Part shown: positions 37,386 to 46,177 of the stretch, in pieces
Layout of the letters: every line of letters starts with the position of its first letter
Numbering within the stretch: the first letter of the stretch is position 1
Origin: Nocardioides deserti
GTDB lineage: Bacteria; Actinomycetota; Actinomycetes; Propionibacteriales; Nocardioidaceae
Direction of reading: 5' to 3'
Assembly (NCBI RefSeq): GCF_014266025.1
Contig: NZ_JACMYC010000002.1
Location: forward strand, 416,723 to 480,722
Length of the DNA: 64,000 nucleotides
Made by a program: the position numbers and the translations under genes
Notes under the pieces: model-generated
Databases searched by the model: none
The model's input: the letters and a program-made list of their open reading frames with translations, nothing else
What the model was told of the DNA's origin: nothing

Positions 37386-39061
37386 GAGACGTGCGCGCCC
37401 CGCGGGGCACCGACCTGACCGCACGGTCCTGGCAGACCGAGGCGCCGCTGCGGATGCTGATGAACAACCTCGACCCCGAGGTCGCCGAGCGCCCCGAGGA
37501 CCTCGTCGTCTACGGCGGCACCGGCAAGGCGGCGCGGTCGTGGGCGGCGTACGACGCCCTCTGCTCCTCGCTGGCCGACCTGGCCGACGACGAGACGCTG
37601 CTCGTGCAGTCCGGCAAGCCGGTCGGCGTCATGCGCACGCACACCTGGGCGCCGCGGGTGCTCATCGCGAACTCCAACCTCGTCGGCGACTGGGCGACGT
37701 GGGAGGAGTTCCGGCGGCTGGAGGACCTCGGGCTGACGATGTACGGCCAGATGACCGCGGGGTCGTGGATCTACATCGGCACCCAGGGGATCCTCCAGGG
37801 CACCTTCGAGACCTTCGCGGCCGTCGCGGAGAAGCTCGCGACCGGGGCGGTGACCGGTCGGGGCGGCTCGTTGGCCGGGACGATCACGGTGACCGCCGGG
37901 CTCGGCGGCATGGGGGGCGCGCAGCCGCTCGCCGTGACGATGAACGAGGGCGTCGCGATCTGCTTCGAGTGCGACGACGCGAGGATCCGGCGACGGATCG
38001 ACCACCGCTACCTCGACGTCCGCGCCGACTCCCTCGAGCACGCCCTCGAGCTGGCCGTCGCCGCCCGCGACGAGCGCCGGCCGTTGTCGATCGGCGTGCT
38101 CGGCAACGCCGCCGAGCTGCTGCCGCGGCTCGTGGACGCCGACGTGCGGGTCGACGTCGTGACCGACCAGACCTCCGCCCACGACCCGCTGATGTACCTC
38201 CCCGTCGGCACGGCCTTCGAGGACTGGGAGCACGAGCGGACCGCCGACCCCGCCGGCTTCACCGAGCGGGCCCGAGCCTCGATGGCCACGCACGTGCGGG
38301 CGATGGTCGAGCTCCAGGACCGCGGCGCCGAGGTCTTCGACTACGGCAACTCCATCCGCGACGAGGCGCGCAAGGGCGGCTACGACCGGGCCTTCGACTT
38401 CCCCGGGTTCGTGCCGGCCTACATCCGGCCGCTGTTCTGCGAGGGCAAGGGACCGTTCCGCTGGGCCGCGCTGTCCGGCGACCCCGCCGACATCGCCGCG
38501 ACCGACCGCGCGGTGCTCGAGCTCTTCCCCGAGGACGAGAAGCTGCGGCGCTGGATCACGCTGGCCCAGGAGCGGGTGCACTTCCAGGGGCTGCCGGCGC
38601 GGATCTGCTGGCTGGGGTACGGCGAGCGGCACCGTGCCGGGCTGCGCTTCAACGAGATGGTCGCCTCCGGGGAGCTGAAGGCGCCGGTCGTGATCGGACG
38701 CGACCACCTCGACTGCGGGTCGGTCGCCTCGCCCTACCGCGAGACCGAGGGGATGCTCGACGGCTCCGACGCCATCGCCGACTGGGCACTGCTCAACGCG
38801 CTGGTCAACACCGCCTCCGGGGCCACCTGGGTCTCGATCCACCACGGCGGCGGCGTCGGCATCGGCCGCTCGATCCACGCCGGCCAGGTGTGCGTCGCCG
38901 ACGGCACCGCGCTGGCCGCCGAGAAGATCGAGCGGGTGCTCACCAACGACCCCGGCACGGGCGTGACCCGGCACGTCGACGCCGGCTACGACCGGGCCGA
39001 CGAGGTGGCGCGCGAGCGGGGCGTGCGCGTGCCGATGGCATTCAGGTCGCGGCAGGGCTGA
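37382..39061 (+). CDS. hutU: Urocanate hydratase
   Basis: A 559-residue NAD+-dependent urocanase that converts urocanate to imidazolonepropionate. Signature stretches are [14 protein letters not shown] ([20 protein letters not shown] near residues 130-150), the NAD-binding [20 protein letters not shown] near 175-195 and the C-terminal catalytic [20 protein letters not shown]. Length matches the family (~555). The start is GTG 37382, overlapping the stop of hutH; GTG 37391 is an alternative. Convergent overlap with the downstream HxlR gene covers 20 bp (39042-39061). The downstream hut enzymes (hutI, hutF) lie about 12 kb away at 50.9-53.4 kb. Confidence 0.94.
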   Translation: MRDVRAPRGTDLTARSWQTEAPLRMLMNNLDPEVAERPEDLVVYGGTGKAARSWAAYDALCSSLADLADDETLLVQSGKPVGVMRTHTWAPRVLIANSNLVGDWATWEEFRRLEDLGLTMYGQMTAGSWIYIGTQGILQGTFETFAAVAEKLATGAVTGRGGSLAGTITVTAGLGGMGGAQPLAVTMNEGVAICFECDDARIRRRIDHRYLDVRADSLEHALELAVAARDERRPLSIGVLGNAAELLPRLVDADVRVDVVTDQTSAHDPLMYLPVGTAFEDWEHERTADPAGFTERARASMATHVRAMVELQDRGAEVFDYGNSIRDEARKGGYDRAFDFPGFVPAYIRPLFCEGKGPFRWAALSGDPADIAATDRAVLELFPEDEKLRRWITLAQERVHFQGLPARICWLGYGERHRAGLRFNEMVASGELKAPVVIGRDHLDCGSVASPYRETEGMLDGSDAIADWALLNALVNTASGATWVSIHHGGGVGIGRSIHAGQVCVADGTALAAEKIERVLTNDPGTGVTRHVDAGYDRADEVARERGVRVPMAFRSRQG

Positions 39062-39722
39062 GCGTCGTACGACGCACGATCGGCGCCACCGGCGAGAAGA
39101 GCAGCGCCTCGGGCAGGACGAGGAGCACGTCGCGCTGCCCGGTCAGCGCGACCAGGCCCTGGCGGACGGCCGAGCGCAGCTCGAAGCGACCTTCCCAGAC
39201 CTGGTAGAGCGTCGCCAACGACGAGTCCAGCCAGATGTCCACCTCGTGCCCGGGGTCGGTGAAGCAGAGCGAGACGTCGTCGGGGGAGATGACGAACCAG
39301 AAGCGCCGACGTCGTCCCTCGCTCAGGCGCACGTGCAGCACCACCCGTCGCCCGCCGAACGGAGCGGGGTCGATGCCGCTGCGGATCCACCACATGAGCA
39401 CGGTCGGGTCCAGCTCGTCGGTGCGCGGCTCGCCGAAGGCCCACCGGGCACCCCACTCCGCCAGCCCGAAGATGATCGGGTGCAGGTCGCGGCAGGCGGC
39501 GGTGGGCACGTACCCCTCCGCGGCGTGGGAGACCAGCCCGTGCCGCTCCAGCAGGTCGAGCCGCTTGGAGAGGATGGCTCGCGACATCCCGGGCAGGCCG
39601 CGGGAGAGCTCGTTGAAGTGGGTCGCGCCCAGCAGCAGGTCCCGGACGATGAGCAGCGTCCACCGGTCGCCGAGGATCTCCAGCGATCGGGTGATCGGGC
39701 AGTACTGCCCGTACCGGGTCAT
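39042..39722 (-). CDS. HxlR-family transcriptional regulator
   Basis: A 226-residue regulator. The HxlR winged-helix domain is at residues ~1-105: [20 protein letters not shown], then [20 protein letters not shown] and [15 protein letters not shown]. The extra C-terminal domain of about 110 residues ([37 protein letters not shown]) resembles an SCP2-like lipid/ligand-binding domain, a known arrangement in actinobacterial HxlR proteins. ATG 39722 ([13 protein letters not shown]) is the natural start; the frame runs upstream to 39857. Divergent from the acyl-CoA dehydrogenase gene, with a CAGTT-TGTG-AACTG palindrome between them, so it likely controls that gene. Confidence 0.88.
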   Translation of the reverse strand: MTRYGQYCPITRSLEILGDRWTLLIVRDLLLGATHFNELSRGLPGMSRAILSKRLDLLERHGLVSHAAEGYVPTAACRDLHPIIFGLAEWGARWAFGEPRTDELDPTVLMWWIRSGIDPAPFGGRRVVLHVRLSEGRRRRFWFVISPDDVSLCFTDPGHEVDIWLDSSLATLYQVWEGRFELRSAVRQGLVALTGQRDVLLVLPEALLFSPVAPIVRRTTLSPAAT

Positions 39723-39746
39723 TCCCCCATCGTGCGCCTCGCGGTT

Positions 39747-39760
39747 CAGTTTGTGAACTG
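39747..39760. promoter_or_regulatory. Candidate HxlR operator
   Basis: CAGTT-TGTG-AACTG (39747-39760) is a perfect 5+5 palindrome in the 71-bp divergent region between the HxlR gene and the acyl-CoA dehydrogenase gene. It overlaps a wider GTTCA-GTTTG-TGAAC dyad. HxlR proteins bind AGTT/AACT dyads, so this is the probable site. Confidence 0.5.
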
Positions 39761-39793
39761 GTCGGGCCGGCCGGACCGGAGGACGGTCGAGCC

Positions 39794-40969
39794 ATGACCC
39801 AGACCTTGACCCAGACACAGCCACCGACCCCGCCCGCGGGCACGACCGGCCCCTCACCCCTGACCGACGACGAGGTCGTCGCGCTCGCCGCGGCCGTCGG
39901 AGCCGTCGCCGCCGAGCACGACGCGCGCCACGACCGCGACGCGACGTTCGTGACCGAGGCGTACGACGCCGCGCACGCCAACGGCTACCTGCGCCTGGCC
40001 GTGCCGGCCGACCTCGGCGGCGGCGGCGCGACCATCCGCCAGGTCGTGCTGGCCCAGGAGGAGCTCGGCCGCTGGTCGGGCGCCGCGGCGCTGGCCTCGA
40101 CGATGCACCACTACCTCACCTTCGTGCAGCGCTGGCGGCGGTTCCGCGGAGCACCCGGCGCCGAGGCGGTGCTCCGCGCGGTCGCCGACGGCCTGGTCAT
40201 GGCGACCAGCGGCGGCTCGGACTGGGTGAGCCCCACGACGGTGGCCACCCCCGTGGACGGCGGCTACCGCCTCGACGGCCGCAAGACGTTCTGCAGCCAG
40301 GCGCCGGTCGCCGGCGTCATCTCGACCAGCGCGGTGGTCGGTGAGCCGGGCCCCGGCGCGGAGGTCATCCACGCCGGCGTGCCCCTCTCGGCCGAGGGCG
40401 TGTCGATGGTCGAGACCTGGGACACGCTCGGCATGCGCGGAACCGCCAGCCACGACCTGGTGCTCGACGGGGTGTTCCTGCCCGCGGAGAAGGTGCTCGG
40501 GACGCGGCCGTACGGCGTGCTGGCCGGCCCGCTGCTCGTGGCCGCGATCCACTTCGCCCCGCTCGCGGGCGCGGCGTACCTCGGCGTCGGCCGGGGTGCC
40601 TGCGACGAGGCCGCCCGGCTGCTCCGCACCCGGCCCGAGCCGGCCGCCGGGGCGGTCCGTGCGATGGGCGAGATGCGCACGCGGCTCCGGGTGGCGCACT
40701 GGGCGCTCCTCGGCGCGGTGGCGGAGACCGGCGAGGACCTGCCGGCCGACGCCGCCACGCTGGCGACGCTGATGACCGCGAAGCGCGAGGCGGTGCTCGC
40801 CGCCCGGTCGGTCGTCGACCAGGCGATGGAGGTCGCGGGTGGGGCGGCCTTCTTCAAGCGGTCGCCGCTCGAGCGGGCCTACCGCGACGCCCGCGGCGGC
40901 CCGTTCCACCCCCTGACCCCCGAGGCCACCCTCGACCTGGTCGGTCGCCGGACCCTCGCCGAGGGGTGA
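39794..40969 (+). CDS. Acyl-CoA dehydrogenase-family flavoprotein
   Basis: A 391-residue flavoprotein with the acyl-CoA dehydrogenase layout. The N-terminal helical part (YLRLAVPADLGGGGATIRQV) is followed by a middle beta domain with TSGGSDWVSPTTV, KTFCSQAPVAG and WDTLGMRGTASHDLVLDGVF, then the C-terminal helices. The TEPxAGSD substrate loop common to true dehydrogenases is replaced by GGSDW, and no catalytic glutamate is obvious, so it could be a dehydrogenase on an unusual substrate or an acyl-CoA-dehydrogenase-like monooxygenase (DszC/SfnC-like). Divergent to HxlR. ATG 39794; followed 21 bp later by malQ, which probably has its own function. Confidence 0.82.
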   Translation: MTQTLTQTQPPTPPAGTTGPSPLTDDEVVALAAAVGAVAAEHDARHDRDATFVTEAYDAAHANGYLRLAVPADLGGGGATIRQVVLAQEELGRWSGAAALASTMHHYLTFVQRWRRFRGAPGAEAVLRAVADGLVMATSGGSDWVSPTTVATPVDGGYRLDGRKTFCSQAPVAGVISTSAVVGEPGPGAEVIHAGVPLSAEGVSMVETWDTLGMRGTASHDLVLDGVFLPAEKVLGTRPYGVLAGPLLVAAIHFAPLAGAAYLGVGRGACDEAARLLRTRPEPAAGAVRAMGEMRTRLRVAHWALLGAVAETGEDLPADAATLATLMTAKREAVLAARSVVDQAMEVAGGAAFFKRSPLERAYRDARGGPFHPLTPEATLDLVGRRTLAEG

Positions 40970-40990
40970 GCCCGGGCGCGGCGGGGCACC

Positions 40991-42817
40991 GTGACGCGCG
41001 TGAGCGCGAGCACCGACCGATGGGGCATCCAGCAGGACTGGGTGGACGCCGACGACCAGCCGCAGCGGGCGAGCGACGCAACCGTCGCCGGGCTGCGGGA
41101 GGTGATCGGCGAGCCGCCGGCCGACCTCGAGGACCGGGCCCCGGTGGTGACCCGGCCCGGCCGCGCGACCGGCCTGCGGTCGACGGTCTCCTGCGAGGAC
41201 GGCTCGACCCGCGACCTCGACGACGTCGTGCCGGACGACTTCCCACTGGGCTACCACCGCCTCGCCGACGGCCGCCGGCTGGTCGTGTCGCCGGGTCGGT
41301 GCCACGTGCCCCAGGAGCAGTCGTGGGGCTGGACGGTGCAGCTGTACGCCGCGCGGTCGCGCCGCAGCTGGGGCATCGGCGACCTGCGTGACCTGCGGAC
41401 CCTCCGCGAGTGGACCGAGCGGCTCGGCGGCGGGTTCCTGCTGGTCAACCCCCTGCACGCGGTCGCGCCGACCGTGCCGCAGGAGACCAGCCCCTACCTG
41501 CCGGCGACCCGGCGCTTCCGCAACCCGGTCTACCTCGCCGTCGAGGACGTGCCGGGCGTCGAGGCGGCCGACCTCGAGCGCCACGACGCCGAGCTGGCCA
41601 CCCTGAGGTCGGCCGACCTCGTCGAGCGGGACGGCGCCTGGGCGCTGAAGCGGTCGGTGCTGCGGGCGGTCTTCGACCGGGCCCCCGCCGACCCGGAGTT
41701 CGTGGCCTGGCGGGAGTCCGCCGGGCAGGCCGTCGAGGGCTGGGCCACCTGGTGCGCCCTGGCCGAGGAGCACGGCCCCGACCGGCTCGCGTGGCCCGAG
41801 GCGGTGCGGCGGCAGGACGCCGGCGGCGTGCCGGCGTACGTCCGCGACCACGGCGACGACATCGCCTTCCACGTGTGGCTCCAGTGGCTGCTGGACCGCC
41901 AGCTGCGCGCCGCGACCGGCTCGACCACCGTGCTGCAGGACCTGCCGATCGGCGTCTCCGGCAGCGGCGCCGACGCCTGGGCGTGGGACGACGTGCTGGC
42001 GACCGGTGTCACCGTCGGCGCACCGCCCGACATGCTCAACTCCGTCGGGCAGGACTGGGGATCGCCGCCGCTGGTGCCGTGGCGGCTGCGCGAGGCCGAC
42101 TACGAGCCGTTCGTCGAGTCGATCCGCGGCACCATCGCCGGCGCCGGCGGGCTGCGCATCGACCACGTGATGGGCCTCTTCCGGCTGTGGTGGATCCCGG
42201 AGGGCGCGGGGCCGCAGGAGGGCGCGTACGTGCGCTACCCGGCCGACGACCTGCTCGACATCGTCGCGCTCGAGTCCCACCGCGCCGGCGCGGTCGTCGT
42301 CGGCGAGGACCTCGGCACCGTCGAGCCCGGCGTGCGGGAGGCGCTGGCCGAGCGCGGGATCCTGTCCTACAAGGTGCTGTGGTTCGAGGACGAGGAGCCC
42401 GCCTCGTGGCCGTCGTCCGCGCTCGCCGCGGTCACCACCCACGACCTCCCGACCGTCGCCGGGCTGTGGACCGGCTCCGACGCCGAGGACCAGCTCGCCT
42501 CCACCGACATGGCCGAGGCCGACGTCCGCTCCGGGCGGGAGGACCTGCTGGCGCGGTTGCGCCGCGACGGGCTGGCCGAGGACGCCCCGGTCGAGGACGC
42601 GGTCGCGGAGGCGTACCGCCAGCTCGGCACCGCCCCGTCGCTCCTGCTGTCCGCCGCCCTCGAGGACGCCGTCGCGGAGGAACGCCGCCCGAACGTCCCG
42701 GGCACCACCGCGCGCGACAACTGGCGGCTGCCCCTCGGCGTACCTCTCGAGGAGCTGACGGCCGACGGCGGCCACCCCGGCGTGGCCCGGCTGGTGGAGG
42801 CCCTGCGGGGCGCTTGA
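40991..42817 (+). CDS. malQ: 4-alpha-glucanotransferase
   Basis: A 608-residue GH77 amylomaltase that transfers maltosyl or longer alpha-1,4-glucan segments in maltodextrin and glycogen metabolism. Catalytic regions: AGGLRIDHVMGLFRLWWIPE with the nucleophile Asp, VVVGEDLGTVEPGVREAL with the acid/base Glu, and AAVTTHDLPTVAGLWTGSD with the third Asp. It has the shorter actinobacterial N-terminal part (residues 1-100, GIQQDWVDADDQPQRASDA). The start is GTG 40991 (VTRVSAST), with a second GTG at 41000. The stop overlaps the ATG of the next small gene (TGATG), so they are coupled. Confidence 0.93.
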   Translation: MTRVSASTDRWGIQQDWVDADDQPQRASDATVAGLREVIGEPPADLEDRAPVVTRPGRATGLRSTVSCEDGSTRDLDDVVPDDFPLGYHRLADGRRLVVSPGRCHVPQEQSWGWTVQLYAARSRRSWGIGDLRDLRTLREWTERLGGGFLLVNPLHAVAPTVPQETSPYLPATRRFRNPVYLAVEDVPGVEAADLERHDAELATLRSADLVERDGAWALKRSVLRAVFDRAPADPEFVAWRESAGQAVEGWATWCALAEEHGPDRLAWPEAVRRQDAGGVPAYVRDHGDDIAFHVWLQWLLDRQLRAATGSTTVLQDLPIGVSGSGADAWAWDDVLATGVTVGAPPDMLNSVGQDWGSPPLVPWRLREADYEPFVESIRGTIAGAGGLRIDHVMGLFRLWWIPEGAGPQEGAYVRYPADDLLDIVALESHRAGAVVVGEDLGTVEPGVREALAERGILSYKVLWFEDEEPASWPSSALAAVTTHDLPTVAGLWTGSDAEDQLASTDMAEADVRSGREDLLARLRRDGLAEDAPVEDAVAEAYRQLGTAPSLLLSAALEDAVAEERRPNVPGTTARDNWRLPLGVPLEELTADGGHPGVARLVEALRGA

Positions 42818-43080
42818 TGGGCGGTGACTCCGCGCCCGGCCTGGTAGCGCTGTTCGACCGGCTGCCGGAGGGCTGGTCGGAGGTGACGTACGCGGGTCGG
42901 CGCTGGGGCGTCACCCGCGTGGTGCGGGTGGGCGGCCGTCAGCAGAGCGTGTACGCCGAGGAGCTCGGCGGCACCGACGTCGTCAGCGCGAACCTCTACC
43001 TCGCCGCCTCCGGCCCGCTCCTCAAGCCCTGTGAGATGCCCGCCGACGTGGTGCTGGCGTTCCTCGTGGGGTGGGAGTGA
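42817..43080 (+). CDS. Small conserved protein, 87 residues
   Basis: An 87-residue protein beginning at ATG 42817, which overlaps the malQ stop. It is rich in beta strands (SEVTYAGRRWGVTRVVRVGG, QQSVYAEELGGTDVVSANLY) and ends in KPCEMPADVVLAFLVGWE. Homologous actinobacterial proteins are widely labelled peptide-methionine sulfoxide reductase, but the catalytic G-C-F-W motif of MsrA or the MsrB cysteines are not present, so that label looks like propagated error. Overlap with malQ indicates co-expression. Function unknown. It is followed by a long hairpin (43156-43183) that likely ends the operon. Confidence 0.75.
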   Translation: MGGDSAPGLVALFDRLPEGWSEVTYAGRRWGVTRVVRVGGRQQSVYAEELGGTDVVSANLYLAASGPLLKPCEMPADVVLAFLVGWE

Positions 43081-43155
43081 CTGCTGTTACTCACGAGATC
43101 CCAAGTTAACCGGGGATGCTCGAGCTTCCCTGCCATCGCAATGGCCGCAAAGCCT

Positions 43156-43183
43156 CAGCATCCCAAGTCAACTTGGGATGCTG
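43156..43183. terminator. Bidirectional terminator after malQ operon and citE-like gene
   Basis: CAGCATCCCAAGT (43156-43168) pairs perfectly with ACTTGGGATGCTG (43171-43183) around a 2-nt centre. It separates the convergent malQ (+) and citE-like (-) units. A near copy of half of it, ATCCCAAGTTAAC, occurs at 43097-43109 in the same intergenic region. Confidence 0.8.
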
Positions 43184-43189
43184 GCCCCC

Positions 43190-44059
43190 TCAGCCGAGCG
43201 CCTGCACGGCCTCGTGGATGGCGAGCGTGCGGCGGGCGGAGTCGACGTGGAGGTTCTCGACCATCCGGCCGTTGTAGGTGACGACACCGCTGCCGGCGCC
43301 GTCCTCCCAGGCCTGGATCAAGCCGCGGGCGTCCTCGACGGCCTGCTCGGAGGGGGCGAAGGCGGTGTTGGCGCCCTCGACCTGGCCGGGGTGGATGAGG
43401 GTCTTGCCGTCGAAGCCCATCTCGCGGCCCTGGCGGCACTCGGCGAGGAAGCCGTCGGTGTCCTTGACGTCGTTGTAGACGCCGTCGAGCACCGCGATGC
43501 CGGCGGCGCGCGCGGCGAGCAGCACGGTGTGCAGGCTGGGCAGGATCGGGGCGCGTCCGGGGACGTGCTCGGCGTACAGCTCCTTGACCAGGTCGTTGGT
43601 GCCGATGACGAACGCCGTCAGCCGCTCGCTCGCCCGGGCGATGCTGAGCGCGTCGAGGATCGCGACGGGGGTCTCGATCATCGCCCAGAGCTTGGTGTGG
43701 TCGGGCGCGCCGGCCTTCTCGAGGGCGTCGACGAGCTGGTGGACCTCCGCGGCGCTGCCGACCTTCGGCACGACGATCGCGTCGGGGCCGGCCTGGGCGA
43801 TCGCGGCGAGGTCGGCGTCGTGCCACTGGGTGCCGATGCCGTTGGCGCGGATGGTGACGGTACGCCGGCCGTACTCGCCGCTGGCGGCCGCGGCGCAGGC
43901 GGACTCGCGGGCCGCCTCCTTCGCGTCGGGGGCGACCGCGTCCTCGAGGTCGAGGATCAGCGCGTCGCACGCGATCGACTTGGCCTTCTCCAGCGCCCGC
44001 TCGTTGGAGCTGGGCATGTAGAGGACGCTGCGCAGGGGGGTGAAGGTGGACTCGCTCAT
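43190..44059 (-). CDS. CoA-ester lyase (HpcH/HpaI, citrate-lyase-beta-like)
   Basis: A 289-residue TIM-barrel lyase of the CitE-like family. Signatures: LRSVLYMPSSNERALEKAKS, DALILDLEDAVAPDAKEAAR (metal-binding Glu/Asp region), TVTIRANGIGTQWHDADLAA and MGFDGKTLIHPGQVEGANTA. Such stand-alone proteins are not citrate lyases but cleave or hydrolyse malyl-CoA, citramalyl-CoA or related 3-hydroxyacyl-CoA esters; mycobacterial members act on these. The gene begins 1 nt after the stop of the larger lyase upstream, so the two are one operon and presumably consecutive or paired enzymes. Substrate not determinable here. The end carries the terminator hairpin at 43156-43183. Confidence 0.85.
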   Translation of the reverse strand: MSESTFTPLRSVLYMPSSNERALEKAKSIACDALILDLEDAVAPDAKEAARESACAAAASGEYGRRTVTIRANGIGTQWHDADLAAIAQAGPDAIVVPKVGSAAEVHQLVDALEKAGAPDHTKLWAMIETPVAILDALSIARASERLTAFVIGTNDLVKELYAEHVPGRAPILPSLHTVLLAARAAGIAVLDGVYNDVKDTDGFLAECRQGREMGFDGKTLIHPGQVEGANTAFAPSEQAVEDARGLIQAWEDGAGSGVVTYNGRMVENLHVDSARRTLAIHEAVQALG

Positions 44060-44060
44060 C

Positions 44061-45161
44061 TCAGGCCTCGCTCTGCTCGTCGCCGGCGATCGCGTCGTAC
44101 TGCTGCTTCAGCTCCGGGTCGACGGCGGCGAGCTGCTCGGCGAGCTCCACCATCACCAGGCACTGCTTGAGGGAGGCGTCGTCCTCCATCTTCCCGTCGA
44201 GCATCACCGCGCCGGTGCCGTCGCCCATCGCGGCGACGACCCGGCGGGCGTGCGCGACGTCCTCGACGCTCGGGCTGAAGACCCGGTTGGCGATCGCGAT
44301 CTGCTTGGGGTGCAGGCTCCACGTGCCGACGCAGCCGAGCAGGAACGCGTTGCGGAACTGGTCCTCGCACGCGGTCGTGTCGCTGATGTCGCCGAACGGG
44401 CCGTAGTAGGGGTAGATGCCGTGCATCGCGCACGCGTCGACCATCCGCGCGATCGTGTAGTGCCACAGGTCCTGCTGGTACGTCGCCCGGCTGGCCTCGA
44501 GGTTGGCCACGCCGTCGAGGCGCGGCGGGTCCTCGCGGACGAGGTAGCCGGGGTGGCCGCCGCCGACGCGGGTGGTCTTCATCCGGCGGTCCGCGGCCAG
44601 GTCGGCCGGGCCGAGGGAGAGCCCCTGCATGCGCGGGCTGGCGCCGCAGATCTCCTCGACGTTGGCCACGCCGCGCGCGGTCTCGAGGATGGCGTGGACG
44701 AGGATCGGCTTCTCCAGCCCGGCCTTCGCCTCGAGCTGGGCGAGGATCCGGTCGACGTAGTGGATGTCCTCGGCGCCCTGCACCTTCGGCACCATGATCA
44801 CGTCGAGCTTGTCGCCGATCGCCGGCACGAGCGTGGTCAGGTCGTCGAGCACCCACGGGCTGTCGAGGGCGTTGATCCGCGTCCACAGCTGGGTCGGGCC
44901 GAAGTCCGTCTCCTGGGCGATCCTGACCAGGCCCTCGCGCGCGGCCTCCTTGTTGTCGGCCTTGATCGCGTCCTCGAGGTTGCCGAGCAGCACGTCGACC
45001 GTGCCGACCATGTCCGGCACCTTGGCCGCCATCTTCGGGTTGCTCGGGTCGAAGAAGTGGATCGCCCGGCTCGGGCGGGCCGGGATCTCCCGCAGCGGCG
45101 TCGGAGCGCCGACGGCGAGGGGCCGGAAGAAGTCCTTGGGGCTGCGGCTCGCGGCGGTCAT
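44061..45161 (-). CDS. Malyl-CoA/beta-methylmalyl-CoA lyase-like enzyme (HpcH/HpaI family)
   Basis: A 366-residue CoA-ester lyase of the Mcl type. Conserved parts are [79 protein letters not shown] and [20 protein letters not shown]. This pattern is that of malyl-CoA lyase Mcl1/Mcl2 used in the ethylmalonyl-CoA pathway and related routes. Both lyases are adjacent (1-nt gap at 44060) and co-oriented. No other pathway genes lie near, so the route served is open. ATG 45161 is clear, with 65 bp to the DUF1992 gene upstream. Confidence 0.86.
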   Translation of the reverse strand: MTAASRSPKDFFRPLAVGAPTPLREIPARPSRAIHFFDPSNPKMAAKVPDMVGTVDVLLGNLEDAIKADNKEAAREGLVRIAQETDFGPTQLWTRINALDSPWVLDDLTTLVPAIGDKLDVIMVPKVQGAEDIHYVDRILAQLEAKAGLEKPILVHAILETARGVANVEEICGASPRMQGLSLGPADLAADRRMKTTRVGGGHPGYLVREDPPRLDGVANLEASRATYQQDLWHYTIARMVDACAMHGIYPYYGPFGDISDTTACEDQFRNAFLLGCVGTWSLHPKQIAIANRVFSPSVEDVAHARRVVAAMGDGTGAVMLDGKMEDDASLKQCLVMVELAEQLAAVDPELKQQYDAIAGDEQSEA

Positions 45162-45226
45162 GGGCCGGAAGGTAGCAGCGGGCGGTTACCCGTCGGTATG
45201 ACGGATCTGACAGGTTTGGTCGCGGC

Positions 45227-45787
45227 TCAGTCCGTCCGGCCCCGCCGCTGCCACCAGCGCCGCCGGGGCTCGGGACGGGAGGCGGCGAGGGCGGCGCGCT
45301 GGGCCTCGAGGCGGGCGGTACGCCGTGCGCGCCAGGCCGCGATCGTGGCGTCGACGTCGCGAGGCATGGTGACGAGCGGCGGGCCGGGGGAGAGCGAGTA
45401 GCGGGCCCGGATCACCCGGGCGTTGAAGTCCTCGACCTCGCGGCGCACGTCGCCCTCGAAGGCGATCGTGTCGAGGTGGTCGTCGAGGCCGGCGTCCTCC
45501 TTGCGCAGCGCGACGCTCGGGGGCAGGACGGTGATCTGCTCCCGCTCGACGAGCCGCTTGATCCACCAGTCCGGGTCGTGCTCCGTGCCGAGGTCCTTGA
45601 TCGGCTTCCCGGCACCGGGCAGGTCGTCGAACTCGCCCTTGGCCATCGCGACACGGACCTGCTGGTCGACCCAGGACGCCTGGTTGGCGATCCGGGCGTG
45701 CGCGGCCGACTGGCCGCTGCGCTTGCGCCGCTCGGCCTCGTCGTCGACGTTCGACCGCTCGGTGGGGCGGGCGTGCTGGTCGTCCAC
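45227..45787 (-). CDS. DUF1992 (DnaJ-family C-terminal-like) protein
   Basis: A 186-residue protein of the DUF1992 family, related to the region after the J domain in DNAJC28. Hallmarks are ARIANQASWVDQQVRVAMAK, the conserved GEFDDLPGAGKPIKDLG box and the DPDWWIKRLVEREQI stretch, with Arg-rich ends. No J domain is present, which is the usual bacterial state. Function unknown. The GTG at 45787 is the only candidate in this frame but sits immediately behind GAGGAG, too close for ideal initiation. Its start lies 25 bp after the stop of a small membrane protein on the same strand. Confidence 0.8.
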   Translation of the reverse strand: MDDQHARPTERSNVDDEAERRKRSGQSAAHARIANQASWVDQQVRVAMAKGEFDDLPGAGKPIKDLGTEHDPDWWIKRLVEREQITVLPPSVALRKEDAGLDDHLDTIAFEGDVRREVEDFNARVIRARYSLSPGPPLVTMPRDVDATIAAWRARRTARLEAQRAALAASRPEPRRRWWQRRGRTD

Positions 45788-45812
45788 CTCCTCGAGGGTA
45801 CGCCGCCCGCCA

Positions 45813-46118
45813 TCACGAGCCGAGGAGGATGACCACGGTGCCCAGCACGACCAGCGCCGTGACCAGGCCGACCAGGGCGGTCGCGGCGGAGACCAGGACC
45901 AGGGCCACCCGCGGGCGGGTGCGGCGGACGGCGAGCGCCGCGCCGGCCAGCGCCAGCCCGGGCCCGAGCGGCAGGGCCAGCAGGACCGCCCAGACGAACC
46001 CGAGGCCGGCCAGCGGGTCGTCGTCGGTGAGGGCCGCCGTCCAGGACCACACGGCGACGGCGAGGCCGGCGAGAGCGAGGACGAGGTCGGTGACGGCAAC
46101 GGCCCGGATCCGGTTCAT
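45813..46118 (-). CDS. Small membrane protein (DUF4190-like, about three helices)
   Basis: A 101-residue protein from ATG 46118 (MNRIRAVAVTDLVLALAGLA). It has three or four hydrophobic helices: residues 9-27, 38-58 (LGFVWAVLLALPLGPGLALA) and 70-98 (ALVLVSAATALVGLVTALVV). Nothing catalytic is visible. The frame opens at 46160. It precedes the DUF1992 gene by 25 bp and follows the MFS gene region (60 bp from that stop), all on the minus strand, so a run of co-transcribed genes is possible. Function unknown. Confidence 0.65.
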   Translation of the reverse strand: MNRIRAVAVTDLVLALAGLAVAVWSWTAALTDDDPLAGLGFVWAVLLALPLGPGLALAGAALAVRRTRPRVALVLVSAATALVGLVTALVVLGTVVILLGS

Positions 46119-46177
46119 GGCGCTCAGCCTGGCGACGTACCCCGGCGGGGGCATGAGCACGAGGGCTCAGGTCCGGC

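Noticed and set aside
39794..40969. Calling this gene a standard acyl-CoA dehydrogenase of beta-oxidation
   Set aside because: The usual substrate loop and catalytic Glu are not visible, so only a family-level call is given.
42817..43080. Annotation as peptide-methionine sulfoxide reductase
   Set aside because: No MsrA or MsrB catalytic motif is present in the 87-residue protein.
43031..44170. Plus-strand frame over the citE-like gene
   Set aside because: Antisense to the lyase gene; the terminator at 43156-43183 also lies inside it.
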